A DNA stretch of 62,770 nucleotides from NCBI RefSeq assembly GCF_019264445.1, contig NZ_JAHVAB010000042.1:1-62770 (forward strand), read 5' to 3'. This stretch comes from Hydrogenophaga sp. (GTDB lineage Bacteria > Pseudomonadota > Gammaproteobacteria > Burkholderiales > Burkholderiaceae_C). Both the position numbers and the translations under genes were made by a program. This document shows positions 19,290 through 27,029 of this stretch, in pieces (positions within the stretch are counted from its first letter, which is position 1; each line of letters opens with the position of its first letter). The notes beneath the pieces are model-generated. The model made no database searches and was not told the DNA's origin. It worked only from the letters and a program-made list of their open reading frames with translations.

Positions 19290-20317
19290 GCGGCCAGCTT
19301 CCAGTCGTCTCTCGGGGTTGAAATGGTGGGACTCGACCACTCGTCCAGGCTGTCGCTCACGCAGCGCAACTGGTCTTGCACGGTGGTCGTGGCATTGACT
19401 CGCGAGCGAAAGAGCGCCGCGGCACCGGGCGGCAGCGGCAAGGACTGCGCGTACCACCCCAGGTGTTTGCGCGCGCTGCGCACGCCGGTGGACTCGCCGT
19501 ACAGGTCGTAGTGATCGTGCAGGTGGTCGAGCAGCCAGACGCGCACGTCGGCCATCGAGGGTGGGGGCAGGTGCTCGCCTGTGGCCAGAAAGTGGGCGAT
19601 CTCGCGAAAGATCCAGGGTCGGCCCTGCGCGGCGCGCCCGACCATGATCGCGTCAGCCCCCGTGCGGCGCAGCACCTCGCGCGCCTGCTCGGGGCTGGTG
19701 ATGTCGCCGTTGGCCACCACGGGAATGCGCAAGCGGCTCTTGATGTGGGCCACCGTGTCGTGCTCGGCCTGGCCTTTGTAGCCCTGTTCGCGGGTGCGGC
19801 CATGCACGGTCAGCATCTGCACGCCAGCGGCTTCCGCGGCCATCGCGAGTGTGGGCGCATTGCGCACGCTGGCGCACCAGCCCGTGCGCATCTTGAGCGT
19901 GACGGGCACGCGGTGCGGCTCGCATGCAGCCACCACGGCCTGCACGATCTCGATGGCCAGGGCTTCGTCCTGCATGAGGGCCGAACCGGCCCACTTGTTG
20001 CACACCTTCTTGGCCGGGCAACCCATGTTGATGTCGATGATCTGCGCACCACGGTCGATGTTGTAGCGCGCGGCATCGGCCATCATCTGCGCGTCGGTGC
20101 CAGCAATCTGAACCGCGATGGGCGCGGCCTCTCCCTCGTGGTTGGCACGGCGCGAGGTCTTCAGGCTGTCCTGCAGATCGGGGCGTGACGTCACCATTTC
20201 GCTGACCGCATAACCCGCGCCCAGCCGCTTGCAGAGCTTGCGAAATGGCCGGTCCGTCACCCCTGCCATGGGCGCGACGAACAGGGCATTGGGCAGGGTA
20301 AAAGCCCCGAGTTGCAT
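19286..20317 (-). CDS. dusB: tRNA-dihydrouridine synthase B
   Basis: This 343-residue FMN enzyme reduces uridine to dihydrouridine in tRNA. It shows VAPMAGVTDRPFRKL at the N-terminus, the catalytic Cys in DINMGCPAKKVCNKWAGSA, VHGRTREQGYKG and VVANGDI, with the RNA-binding helical domain after residue 240. The ATG at 20317 gives the normal length. It starts the dusB-fis-purH series; a TACAAT at 20390-20395 is a candidate -10 element. Confidence 0.96.
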   Translation of the reverse strand: MQLGAFTLPNALFVAPMAGVTDRPFRKLCKRLGAGYAVSEMVTSRPDLQDSLKTSRRANHEGEAAPIAVQIAGTDAQMMADAARYNIDRGAQIIDINMGCPAKKVCNKWAGSALMQDEALAIEIVQAVVAACEPHRVPVTLKMRTGWCASVRNAPTLAMAAEAAGVQMLTVHGRTREQGYKGQAEHDTVAHIKSRLRIPVVANGDITSPEQAREVLRRTGADAIMVGRAAQGRPWIFREIAHFLATGEHLPPPSMADVRVWLLDHLHDHYDLYGESTGVRSARKHLGWYAQSLPLPPGAAALFRSRVNATTTVQDQLRCVSDSLDEWSSPTISTPRDDWKLAA

Positions 20318-20389
20318 GGCGGTGGGAGAATCGGTGTCGAGCGGTGTAGCGGCCGCGATCCCAGCAAACGCGGGGGGCGAAGGAACGCG

Positions 20390-20395
20390 ATTGTA
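20390..20395 (-). promoter_or_regulatory. Candidate -10 element upstream of dusB
   Basis: TACAAT on the minus strand lies about 73 bp before the dusB start, in the spacer shared with the divergent yqaA gene. No convincing -35 is seen at 16-18 bp. Confidence 0.35.
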
Positions 20396-20502
20396 TCTGC
20401 CTGTTTTTTCAGCAGGCGATATGTTCGATCCACCCGTCGAACCCTGTCCAGCTCCCTCTCTTTTCGATGCGCCGGTCACCGGCACAGAGCCACCCTTCAT
20501 CC

Positions 20503-20985
20503 ATGCCCGACTGGTTGAATCAACTGATGCAATTGCTGGCGCTGCCCGAGTTCGGGCTGAGCACCGTGCTGGTCGTGTCGTTCCTGTCGGCCACACTGCT
20601 GCCGCTGGGTTCCGAGCCCGCGGTGTTTGGACTGATCAAGCTCAATCCCGATCTGTTCTGGCCCGCGATTCTGGTGGCCACGGCGGGCAACACGGGCGGC
20701 GGCGCGGTGAGCTGGCTGATGGGGCTGGGCACCCACAAGGTGGTCGACCGCGCGCGCGGCGGCCATGTGGACGTGCGTGCCCTGAAGTGGCTCGAACGGT
20801 TTGGCCCCAAGGCTTGCCTGCTGTCGTGGTTGCCCGTGGTGGGCGACCCGCTGTGCGCGGTGGCGGGCTGGATGAAGTTTCCTTTCTGGCCCTGCCTCGC
20901 GTACATGGCCATCGGCAAGTTCGCGCGCTACCTCACCATGACGGCCGCGCTGCTGTGGTTCTTCCCCGGAGCGCTGCACCCATGA
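20503..20985 (+). CDS. yqaA: YqaA family inner membrane protein
   Basis: This 160-residue hydrophobic protein belongs to the DedA/SNARE-associated-like YqaA family. Membrane segments are visible at about residues 17-45 (LSTVLVVSFLSATLLPLGSE), 50-75, and near the C-terminus (FARYLTMTAALLWFFPG). The conserved region PLGSEPAVFGLIK and GNTGGGAVSWLMG is followed by RFGPKACLLSWLPVVGDPL. DedA relatives act in lipid or proton-coupled transport, but YqaA itself has no proven role. The start ATG is in the spacer divergent from dusB. The stop overlaps the next start in an ATGA junction. Confidence 0.88.
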   Translation: MPDWLNQLMQLLALPEFGLSTVLVVSFLSATLLPLGSEPAVFGLIKLNPDLFWPAILVATAGNTGGGAVSWLMGLGTHKVVDRARGGHVDVRALKWLERFGPKACLLSWLPVVGDPLCAVAGWMKFPFWPCLAYMAIGKFARYLTMTAALLWFFPGALHP

Positions 20986-22142
20986 GCCGTCACGCGCTGC
21001 CGCGCTCGCTGTGGGCGCTGATGGTCGGCAACTTCGTGATCGGCACCGGGGTGATGGTGGTGCCCGGCACGCTCAACGACATCAGCCATTCATTGGGCGT
21101 CTCGATCCCGCAGGCCGGCCAGCTCATCACCGCGGCGGCGATCCTCATGGGGCTGGGCGCGCCCCTGTTTGCCAGCCTCGTCGCCGGCTGGGACCGCCGT
21201 CGTCTGCTCACCCTGTCGCTGGTCTGGTACGGCGTGCTGCTGGGTGCCTGCGCGCTGGCGCCCCACTACGCCGCCTTGTTGCCGCTTCGGGTGCTCGCCG
21301 TCATCGCACCCGCAGTGTTCACGCCGCAAGCGGCGGCCAGCGTGGGTCTGCTGGTCCCGACCACGCAGCGAGGCCGCGCGATCACCTTCGTGTTTCTGGG
21401 CTGGTCGATCGCTTCGGTCATGGGCATGCCCTTGTCCGCCTGGATCAGCGGCGAGCTGGGCTGGCGCTGGGCCTTCGGACTGGTGGCGGTGATGTCGTTT
21501 GCCAGCAGCGCCTGGGTGTGGCGCGAAATGCCCAACGGCATCAAGCCAGCTGCCCTCTCACGCGAGGCCTGGGGCCGCACGCTGGGTTCTGCCGCGCTGA
21601 TGTCTGCGGTGGGCGTGACACTGCTCTCGGCCTTCGGGCAGTTCACGCTGTTCTCTTACTTTGCGCCCTACTTTGCCCAGACGCTGGGCGCCAGCGCCGG
21701 GCTGCTCTCGCTGATGTTCCTGTGGTTCGGCGTGTTTGGCCTGGCGGGCAATGTGGCGGTCACGCGCTACATCGACCGCATAGGCGCGCCCCACGCGGTG
21801 CTGATCACACTGGGTGCCATGGTGGTCACGCTGCTGGTGTGGCCGCTGGGAAGACAGGGCTTCTGGGCGCAGGCCTTCGTGCTCGTGCCTTGGGCGCTGG
21901 GGTGCTTTTCCTGCAATTCGGCGCAGCAGGCACGGCTGGTGAACATCTCGCCCGAGCTGGCGTCCGCCACGGTCGCGCTCAACACCTCGGCCATGTATGG
22001 CGGCCAGGCGCTGGGCGCCGCGCTGGGCGGCGTGATGATCGCGCAGGGCCGCATGCTCGACCTGCACCAGGTGGGCCTGGTGGTGCTGATGCTGGCGATG
22101 GCCGTGAGCGTGTGGGCCGCGCGGCTTCAGAAACGCTCGTAG
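20982..22142 (+). CDS. Major facilitator superfamily transporter (DHA1-like)
   Basis: The protein has 386 residues with about 12 predicted membrane helices. The start ATG overlaps the yqaA stop. Features include GWDRRRLLTLSL between helices 2 and 3, the MFS motif A position, and a proline/glycine-rich helix 5 (IASVMGMPLSAWISGELGWRW). The layout resembles AraJ-like sugar or drug efflux carriers, but the substrate cannot be read from sequence. Its 3' end overlaps the convergent pseudouridine-synthase-like gene by 16 bp. Confidence 0.85.
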   Translation: MSRHALPRSLWALMVGNFVIGTGVMVVPGTLNDISHSLGVSIPQAGQLITAAAILMGLGAPLFASLVAGWDRRRLLTLSLVWYGVLLGACALAPHYAALLPLRVLAVIAPAVFTPQAAASVGLLVPTTQRGRAITFVFLGWSIASVMGMPLSAWISGELGWRWAFGLVAVMSFASSAWVWREMPNGIKPAALSREAWGRTLGSAALMSAVGVTLLSAFGQFTLFSYFAPYFAQTLGASAGLLSLMFLWFGVFGLAGNVAVTRYIDRIGAPHAVLITLGAMVVTLLVWPLGRQGFWAQAFVLVPWALGCFSCNSAQQARLVNISPELASATVALNTSAMYGGQALGAALGGVMIAQGRMLDLHQVGLVVLMLAMAVSVWAARLQKRS

Positions 22143-22900
22143 GGCAGCAGGTACCGCCACTCGCCCACCGGCAGGCCGGCCAGCGAGATGCGGCCCAGCC
22201 GCAATCGGCGCAAGCCCGTGAGCTGCAAGCCGGCGCGCTCGCACAGGTGGGCCACCTGGCCAGGCTGGTTGCCCTTGATGGCCAGGCGCAGGCGCAGTTC
22301 GCTCTGCCAGCTCGCGCGCGCCGACGGCACGGCCCAGCCGTCAAAGAAGAGCGCCTTGCCCAGCGACTTCAGCACCGCGTCGCGGCGGGCCTCGTCTTCG
22401 AGCTCGGGATCGGCCGCCACCTCAGCCAGCCATTCGTGCTCGAGCTGCCCGGCGTCGTCGGTCATCTTGCGGGCCACGCCGGGGTTCTGGGTGAACACCA
22501 TCAGGCCGCTGGCCTTGGTGCCCAGGGGCGACACCGGCAGCAGCTTGTGCAAGTGGGCCTTGAGTGGTCGCACGCCAGAGCGGTCACCCTTGAAACGGTT
22601 GCTGGCCGTGAACCACTTGGCGGCCAGTGCGTCCGGCAGAAGCGGTTCGTCGGGCAGCACGCGGGTGGCAGGCTTGTGCCAGAGAAGTGTCATGGAGGCC
22701 AGTGGCTCCAGCTTCGCCCTGGGGTCGAGCACCACGGCCTGGTCGTCGCGCACCCGTTCCATGGGTTCTTCGACCACCACGCCATCCACGCGCACCCACC
22801 CGCCGGCGATGTAGTTCTCGGCGTCGCTGCGCGAGCACGGCAACTGTGCCGCCAGGCGTTTGGCCAGGCGCTGCGGTTCGGGCCGGCCGGTGTCGCTCAT
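22127..22900 (-). CDS. RNA pseudouridine synthase homologue (RluB/RluF-like) lacking the catalytic Asp
   Basis: This 257-residue protein has an N-terminal S4-type RNA-binding domain (RLAKRLAAQLPCSRSDAENYI, then GGWVRVDG) and an RsuA/RluB-like second half. In active enzymes motif II reads GRLDxxTxGLLLxT. Here the aligned stretch is SPLGTKASGLMVFT (residues 124-137), so Gly127 replaces the catalytic Asp and the Arg is also gone. The C-terminal LRRLRLGRISLAGLPVGEWR is well preserved. It may bind RNA without isomerising uridine. It is convergent with the MFS gene and upstream of nothing obvious, with ychF 8 bp beyond its start on the same strand. Confidence 0.82.
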   Translation of the reverse strand: MSDTGRPEPQRLAKRLAAQLPCSRSDAENYIAGGWVRVDGVVVEEPMERVRDDQAVVLDPRAKLEPLASMTLLWHKPATRVLPDEPLLPDALAAKWFTASNRFKGDRSGVRPLKAHLHKLLPVSPLGTKASGLMVFTQNPGVARKMTDDAGQLEHEWLAEVAADPELEDEARRDAVLKSLGKALFFDGWAVPSARASWQSELRLRLAIKGNQPGQVAHLCERAGLQLTGLRRLRLGRISLAGLPVGEWRYLLPYERF

Positions 22901-22908
22901 GCCGGCGT

Positions 22909-24000
22909 TCAGCTGCTGAAGAGGAAGTTCATCACGTCGCCATCCTTGACGACGTATTCCTTGCCTTCGGCGCGCATCTTGCCTGCGTCCTTGGCCCCCT
23001 GCTCGCCCTTGAAGGCGATGAAATCATCGAACCCGATGGTCTGGGCGCGGATGTAGCCCTTCTCGAAATCGGTGTGGATCACGCCCGCGGCCTGCGGTCC
23101 CGTGTCACCCACCTTGATGGTCCATGCACGCACTTCCTTCACGCCGGCGGTGAAGTAGGTCTGCAGGCCCAGCAGCTGGTACGCCGCGCGGATCAGGCGG
23201 TTCAGGCCGGGCTCGTCCTGGCCGAGTTCCTTCAGGAACTCGAGCCGGTCGGCATCGTCCATCTCGGACAACTCGGCTTCGATCTTGGCGCAGATGGCCA
23301 CCACGGGCGCCTTCTGCTTGTCGGCAAAGGCGCGCAGGCGGTCCAGGAAAGGGTTGTTCTCGAAGCCGTCTTCCGACACGTTGGCCACAAACATGGCGGG
23401 CTTGGCGGTGATCAGGAAAAACTGCTTGAGCTGGGCCTGCTCTTCCTTGCTGAAGTCGATGGTGCGCACCGGCTGGGTGTCGTTGAGCGCGGCCTGGCAC
23501 TTTTCCAGAATGGCCACCTGCTTGATCGACTCCTTGTCGCCCGAGCGCGCGGTCTTGTTCACCCGGTGCAGCGCCTTCTCCACCGCGGCCAGGTCGGCCA
23601 GGCACAGCTCGGTCTGGATGACCTCAATGTCGGCAATCGGGTCAACCTTGTTGGCCACGTGGATGACGTTGTCGTCTTCAAAGCAGCGAACCACGTTCAC
23701 GATGGCATCGGTCTCGCGGATGTGCGCAAGAAACTTGTTGCCCAGGCCTTCGCCCGTGCTGGCACCGGCCACCAGGCCGGCGATATCCACAAACTCCACG
23801 ATGGCCGGCACGATGCGCTCGGGTTGCACGATCTCGGCGAGCTGCTGCAGGCGCGGATCGGGCACTTCGACCACACCGGTGTTGGGCTCGATGGTGCAGA
23901 AGGGGTAGTTCTCGGCTGCGATGCCGGCCTTGGTCAGCGCGTTGAAAAGGGTGGACTTGCCCACGTTGGGCAGGCCCACGATGCCGCATTGGAGGCTCAT
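22909..24000 (-). CDS. ychF: Redox-regulated ATPase YchF
   Basis: This 363-residue P-loop ATPase of the OBG family has the G1 loop [15 protein letters not shown], then [24 protein letters not shown] and the atypical G4 motif that gives ATP rather than GTP preference. The TGS-like C-terminus ([21 protein letters not shown]) is complete. YchF binds ribosomes and has been linked to the oxidative stress response. The start is the ATG of [12 protein letters not shown]. It follows the MOSC gene on the same strand, with a small hairpin in the spacer. Confidence 0.97.
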   Translation of the reverse strand: MSLQCGIVGLPNVGKSTLFNALTKAGIAAENYPFCTIEPNTGVVEVPDPRLQQLAEIVQPERIVPAIVEFVDIAGLVAGASTGEGLGNKFLAHIRETDAIVNVVRCFEDDNVIHVANKVDPIADIEVIQTELCLADLAAVEKALHRVNKTARSGDKESIKQVAILEKCQAALNDTQPVRTIDFSKEEQAQLKQFFLITAKPAMFVANVSEDGFENNPFLDRLRAFADKQKAPVVAICAKIEAELSEMDDADRLEFLKELGQDEPGLNRLIRAAYQLLGLQTYFTAGVKEVRAWTIKVGDTGPQAAGVIHTDFEKGYIRAQTIGFDDFIAFKGEQGAKDAGKMRAEGKEYVVKDGDVMNFLFSS

Positions 24001-24026
24001 GGAAGACTTTCGGATCGGTCGGGGAA

Positions 24027-24044
24027 ACCCGTGATTTTACGGGT
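24027..24044 (-). promoter_or_regulatory. Hairpin with TAAAAT loop between MOSC gene and ychF
   Basis: ACCCGT and ACGGGT form a 6-bp stem. On the minus strand the loop region reads TAAAAT, which could be a -10 element for ychF. The stem is followed only by TTCCCC, so it is a poor terminator. Confidence 0.3.
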
Positions 24045-24055
24045 GGGGTCGGTGT

Positions 24056-24955
24056 TTACTCGAAGCGCCAGTCGGCCCCCACCGCCTGGCCCACGCGCAG
24101 CACCTGTCCGTCGCCTTCGAGCACGATGGCGTTCATGCCGAAGGTGATGGCGCCATGGAGGCGTGGGTCTTGGCGGTACACCTGCAAGGTGTCGTTCACC
24201 TCGGGGCTGGAGAGGGCGGTCTCTGGATCGATGTTGGGTATCGGGCAGCGGCCACAGGGCTTGACCGGCTCCACGCGAGCCACGGCGTCGCCCGTGGTGA
24301 TGTGCAGGGTGCCCACGCGGTCCTCGTCGTGTGCTTGCACACCATCGAGCACGATGTTTGGCCGAAAGCGGCTCATGGCCACCGGTGCGTGACCCGCAGC
24401 GCCCAGCCGCTGGTTGAGTTCGTCCAACGATGCGGTGCTGGTCACGAGCAGGCTGAAGCCGTCAGCAAATTGCGTGGTGGCCTCGCGCCCGCCGGTCCAT
24501 TTCAGGCTGCTCACACGCCGCACTTCGGGGTCAAACCGGGCCAGGCGCAGCCGTTTGAGGTTCGCGGGCGCCTCGGGGCCGAGAAAGTCGCTGAACCACT
24601 GCGCGGCCAGGTCCCCCATGTCGCAAGCCATCACCTCGTCGTCCCACACGCGCACTTTCAGTGGGCCTTCAGCGGCATCGAGCGCCAGATGCAGGGAGAG
24701 CATGCCCGGGGCGCGCAGCACGAGCTGCCCCATCTTGAATGCGGTCTGGATCAGCGCCATGCGGGGCAGTTCGCGCTGGGTCACGAATTCACCGTCTTCG
24801 TCCACCACCATCCATGCGCGGTCGTACAGCAGCCCGGTGTCGGTGAGTTCCGCTTCGGTCAGCGAGATGCCGGCGCAGGATTTGACGGGATACACCCAGA
24901 GCTGGGCGATGGTGGCCTGGACGTCGGTCGGGGCAATGGGGGTGTCTGCGCTCAT
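24056..24955 (-). CDS. MOSC domain-containing protein (YcbX/mARC-like)
   Basis: This 299-residue protein has an N-terminal MOSC beta-barrel (AQLWVYPVKSCAGISLTEAEL, then LLYDRAWMVVDEDG) and a C-terminal MOSC domain with SRFRPNIVLDG and the conserved Cys segment VKPCGRCPIPNIDPET near residue 235. These proteins bind molybdenum cofactor through that Cys and reduce N-hydroxylated compounds in relatives such as YcbX. Unlike YcbX there is no C-terminal ferredoxin domain, so an external electron donor is needed. Confidence 0.9.
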   Translation of the reverse strand: MSADTPIAPTDVQATIAQLWVYPVKSCAGISLTEAELTDTGLLYDRAWMVVDEDGEFVTQRELPRMALIQTAFKMGQLVLRAPGMLSLHLALDAAEGPLKVRVWDDEVMACDMGDLAAQWFSDFLGPEAPANLKRLRLARFDPEVRRVSSLKWTGGREATTQFADGFSLLVTSTASLDELNQRLGAAGHAPVAMSRFRPNIVLDGVQAHDEDRVGTLHITTGDAVARVEPVKPCGRCPIPNIDPETALSSPEVNDTLQVYRQDPRLHGAITFGMNAIVLEGDGQVLRVGQAVGADWRFE

Positions 24956-25097
24956 GGTGCTGTTCGTGGCCTTGTGTGGGGGGCGGCGGCACCGTCTGGC
25001 GCCGCGTCGTGCACGGCGGTCGGGCCAAAGGCAGCGATGCCAGCCGGGGTATCGCCACAGGGAGGCCCGGATTGTGCCCTGCTCCTAAAATCCCCGC

Positions 25098-26267
25098 ATG
25101 AACTCTCCCGCCCCCCGCACCGGCTCCCCCCGGCGTTTCGACGTTGCCATTCGCGGGGCCGGCGTGGTGGGCCAGACACTGGCCCTGCTGCTCGCCCGCG
25201 ACCGCCTGCGCGTGGCCCTGGTGGGTTCGCCACGAGGCGCGCAGGACCAACCCGATGTGCGGGCCTACGCCATCAACGCCGCCTCCCGCGAGCTGCTGCG
25301 CTCGGTGCGCGCCTGGCCCGAGGTTGACCTCCAGGATGCGCGCGCCACCCCCATCACCCCGGTGAGCGCCATGCAGGTGTGGGGCGACGAAGGCGGCGAA
25401 CTGCAGTTCTCCGCCGATGAGCAGGGCGCCGACGCACTCACCTGGATCGTCGACGTGCCCGCGCTGGAGCAACGGCTCGCCGACGCGGTGGGCTTTCAGG
25501 CCGGTATCGAGTGCATGAGCGAAGCCCCGCCAGCGGCGCTCACCGTGGTGTGCGAAGGCAAGCGCAGCCACACGCGCGACGAGCTGGGCCTGGCCTTCGA
25601 TGTGCGTCCGTACCCCCACAAGGCGGTGGCCGCGCGGCTGCACTGCGAGCAGCCCCACGGCGGCATCGCACGCCAATGGTTCACCCAGGGCGAGGTGATG
25701 GCCTTGCTGCCCCTGGGCGGCGCGCAGGGGAACTCCGTGGCGCTGGTGTGGTCAGTTCCTGCACAGCAGGCGGACGCCTGGCTGCAAGCCGACCCCACCA
25801 CCTTCACCCAGACCGTACAGGCGCGCTGCGCCCAGGCCCTGGGCCACATGCACATGGAAAGCCCCGCCCAGGCCTGGCCTCTCGAACTCGCGCGCGCCCA
25901 ACGCTGGATCACCCGCACCGCCCAAGGCGGCGTGGCGCTGGCCGGGGATGCGGCGCACACGATGCACCCGCTCGCCGGCCAGGGGCTCAACGTTGGCCTG
26001 GCCGACGCGGCCGAACTGGCCCGCGTGCTGCAGCAGCGCGAGTACTGGCGCGAGCTGGGCGACCTCAAGCTGCTGCGCCGCTACGAGCGTGCACGTGCAG
26101 CCGAGGTGGCCGCCATGGGCTGGGTCACCGATGGCTTGTTCGGCCTGTTCTCCCATGCCGACGCGCGCGTGCAGGCGCTGCGCAACTGGGGCCTCAATGG
26201 CTTTGATCGCAGCGGCCCGCTCAAGCGCTGGATCGCCCGCCAGGCCATCGGGGCGCCTCAGGCCTGA
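25098..26267 (+). CDS. FAD-dependent ubiquinone biosynthesis-type hydroxylase
   Basis: This 389-residue class A flavoprotein monooxygenase of the UbiH/UbiI/UbiF family has the FAD-binding GxGxxG in VAIRGAGVVGQTLALLLARD. The second FAD signature is LAGDAAHTMHPLAGQGLNVGL near residue 280. The family introduces the ring hydroxyls of ubiquinone; which carbon this member uses cannot be told from sequence. A CTAAAAT about 10 nt before the ATG suggests a promoter with a very short leader. dsbC follows after 48 bp. Confidence 0.88.
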   Translation: MNSPAPRTGSPRRFDVAIRGAGVVGQTLALLLARDRLRVALVGSPRGAQDQPDVRAYAINAASRELLRSVRAWPEVDLQDARATPITPVSAMQVWGDEGGELQFSADEQGADALTWIVDVPALEQRLADAVGFQAGIECMSEAPPAALTVVCEGKRSHTRDELGLAFDVRPYPHKAVAARLHCEQPHGGIARQWFTQGEVMALLPLGGAQGNSVALVWSVPAQQADAWLQADPTTFTQTVQARCAQALGHMHMESPAQAWPLELARAQRWITRTAQGGVALAGDAAHTMHPLAGQGLNVGLADAAELARVLQQREYWRELGDLKLLRRYERARAAEVAAMGWVTDGLFGLFSHADARVQALRNWGLNGFDRSGPLKRWIARQAIGAPQA

Positions 26268-26315
26268 GCCCCTCTCCATCCTCCGATTGTTCTGAACACC
26301 CACGCGGCCCGCACG

Positions 26316-27029
26316 ATGAAACTTCTCAAGACCCTTCTGTTCACGGCCCTGGCGGCCCTCTCGCTGGCCGCCGCGGCGCAAGAAGCCACCATCCGCAAGA
26401 ACCTCGCCGAGCGCCTGCCCAACCTGCCGGCGATCGATGAGATCAGCAAGACGCCGATGCCCGGCATCTTTGAGGTGCGCGTCAACCAGAGCGACATCTT
26501 CTACACCGACGCCGAAGGCAACTACCTGATCCAGGGCTCGATGATCGATACCAAGGCACGCGTGGACCTGACCGAACAACGCGTGGAAAAGCTCACCGCC
26601 ATCGCGTTCAAGGACCTGCCCCTCAAGGACGCCTTCACCATCGTGCGTGGCAACGGCAAGCGCAAGATGGCCGTCTTCGAAGACCCGAACTGCGGCTACT
26701 GCAAGCGCTTCGAGCGCGACCTGATGAAGATCGACAACGTGACGGTGCACGTGTTCCTGTACCCCATTCTCAGCGCCGATTCGGGCGAGAAGTCGCGCAA
26801 CATCTGGTGCGCCAAAGACAAAGGCAAGGCCTTCATCGACTGGATGGTGCGCGACGTGACGCCGCCCGCCGCCAACTGCGACGCCGCCGCCGTGGCGCGC
26901 AACTTCGAGTTCGGCAAGCGCGCACGCATTACCGGCACGCCCACCATCATCTTTGCCAACGGCGCGCGCGTGCCGGGTGCGATCGGCGCGGAGCAGATCG
27001 AAAAGCAGCTCGCGGAAGCCAAGCCTTGA
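26316..27029 (+). CDS. dsbC: Thiol:disulfide interchange protein DsbC
   Basis: The 237-residue periplasmic disulfide isomerase has an N-terminal signal peptide (KLLKTLLFTALAALSLAAAA, cleavage likely after AAA-Q). A dimerisation domain follows with IFEVRVNQSDIFYTDAEGNYL, then a thioredoxin fold whose active site is Cys126-Gly-Tyr-Cys129 in DPNCGYCKRFERDL. A second Cys pair (IWCAKD and ANCDAAA) matches the structural disulfide of DsbC. The cis-Pro loop is TGTPTIIFANG. The next gene starts inside its stop in a TTGA overlap. Confidence 0.96.
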   Translation: MKLLKTLLFTALAALSLAAAAQEATIRKNLAERLPNLPAIDEISKTPMPGIFEVRVNQSDIFYTDAEGNYLIQGSMIDTKARVDLTEQRVEKLTAIAFKDLPLKDAFTIVRGNGKRKMAVFEDPNCGYCKRFERDLMKIDNVTVHVFLYPILSADSGEKSRNIWCAKDKGKAFIDWMVRDVTPPAANCDAAAVARNFEFGKRARITGTPTIIFANGARVPGAIGAEQIEKQLAEAKP

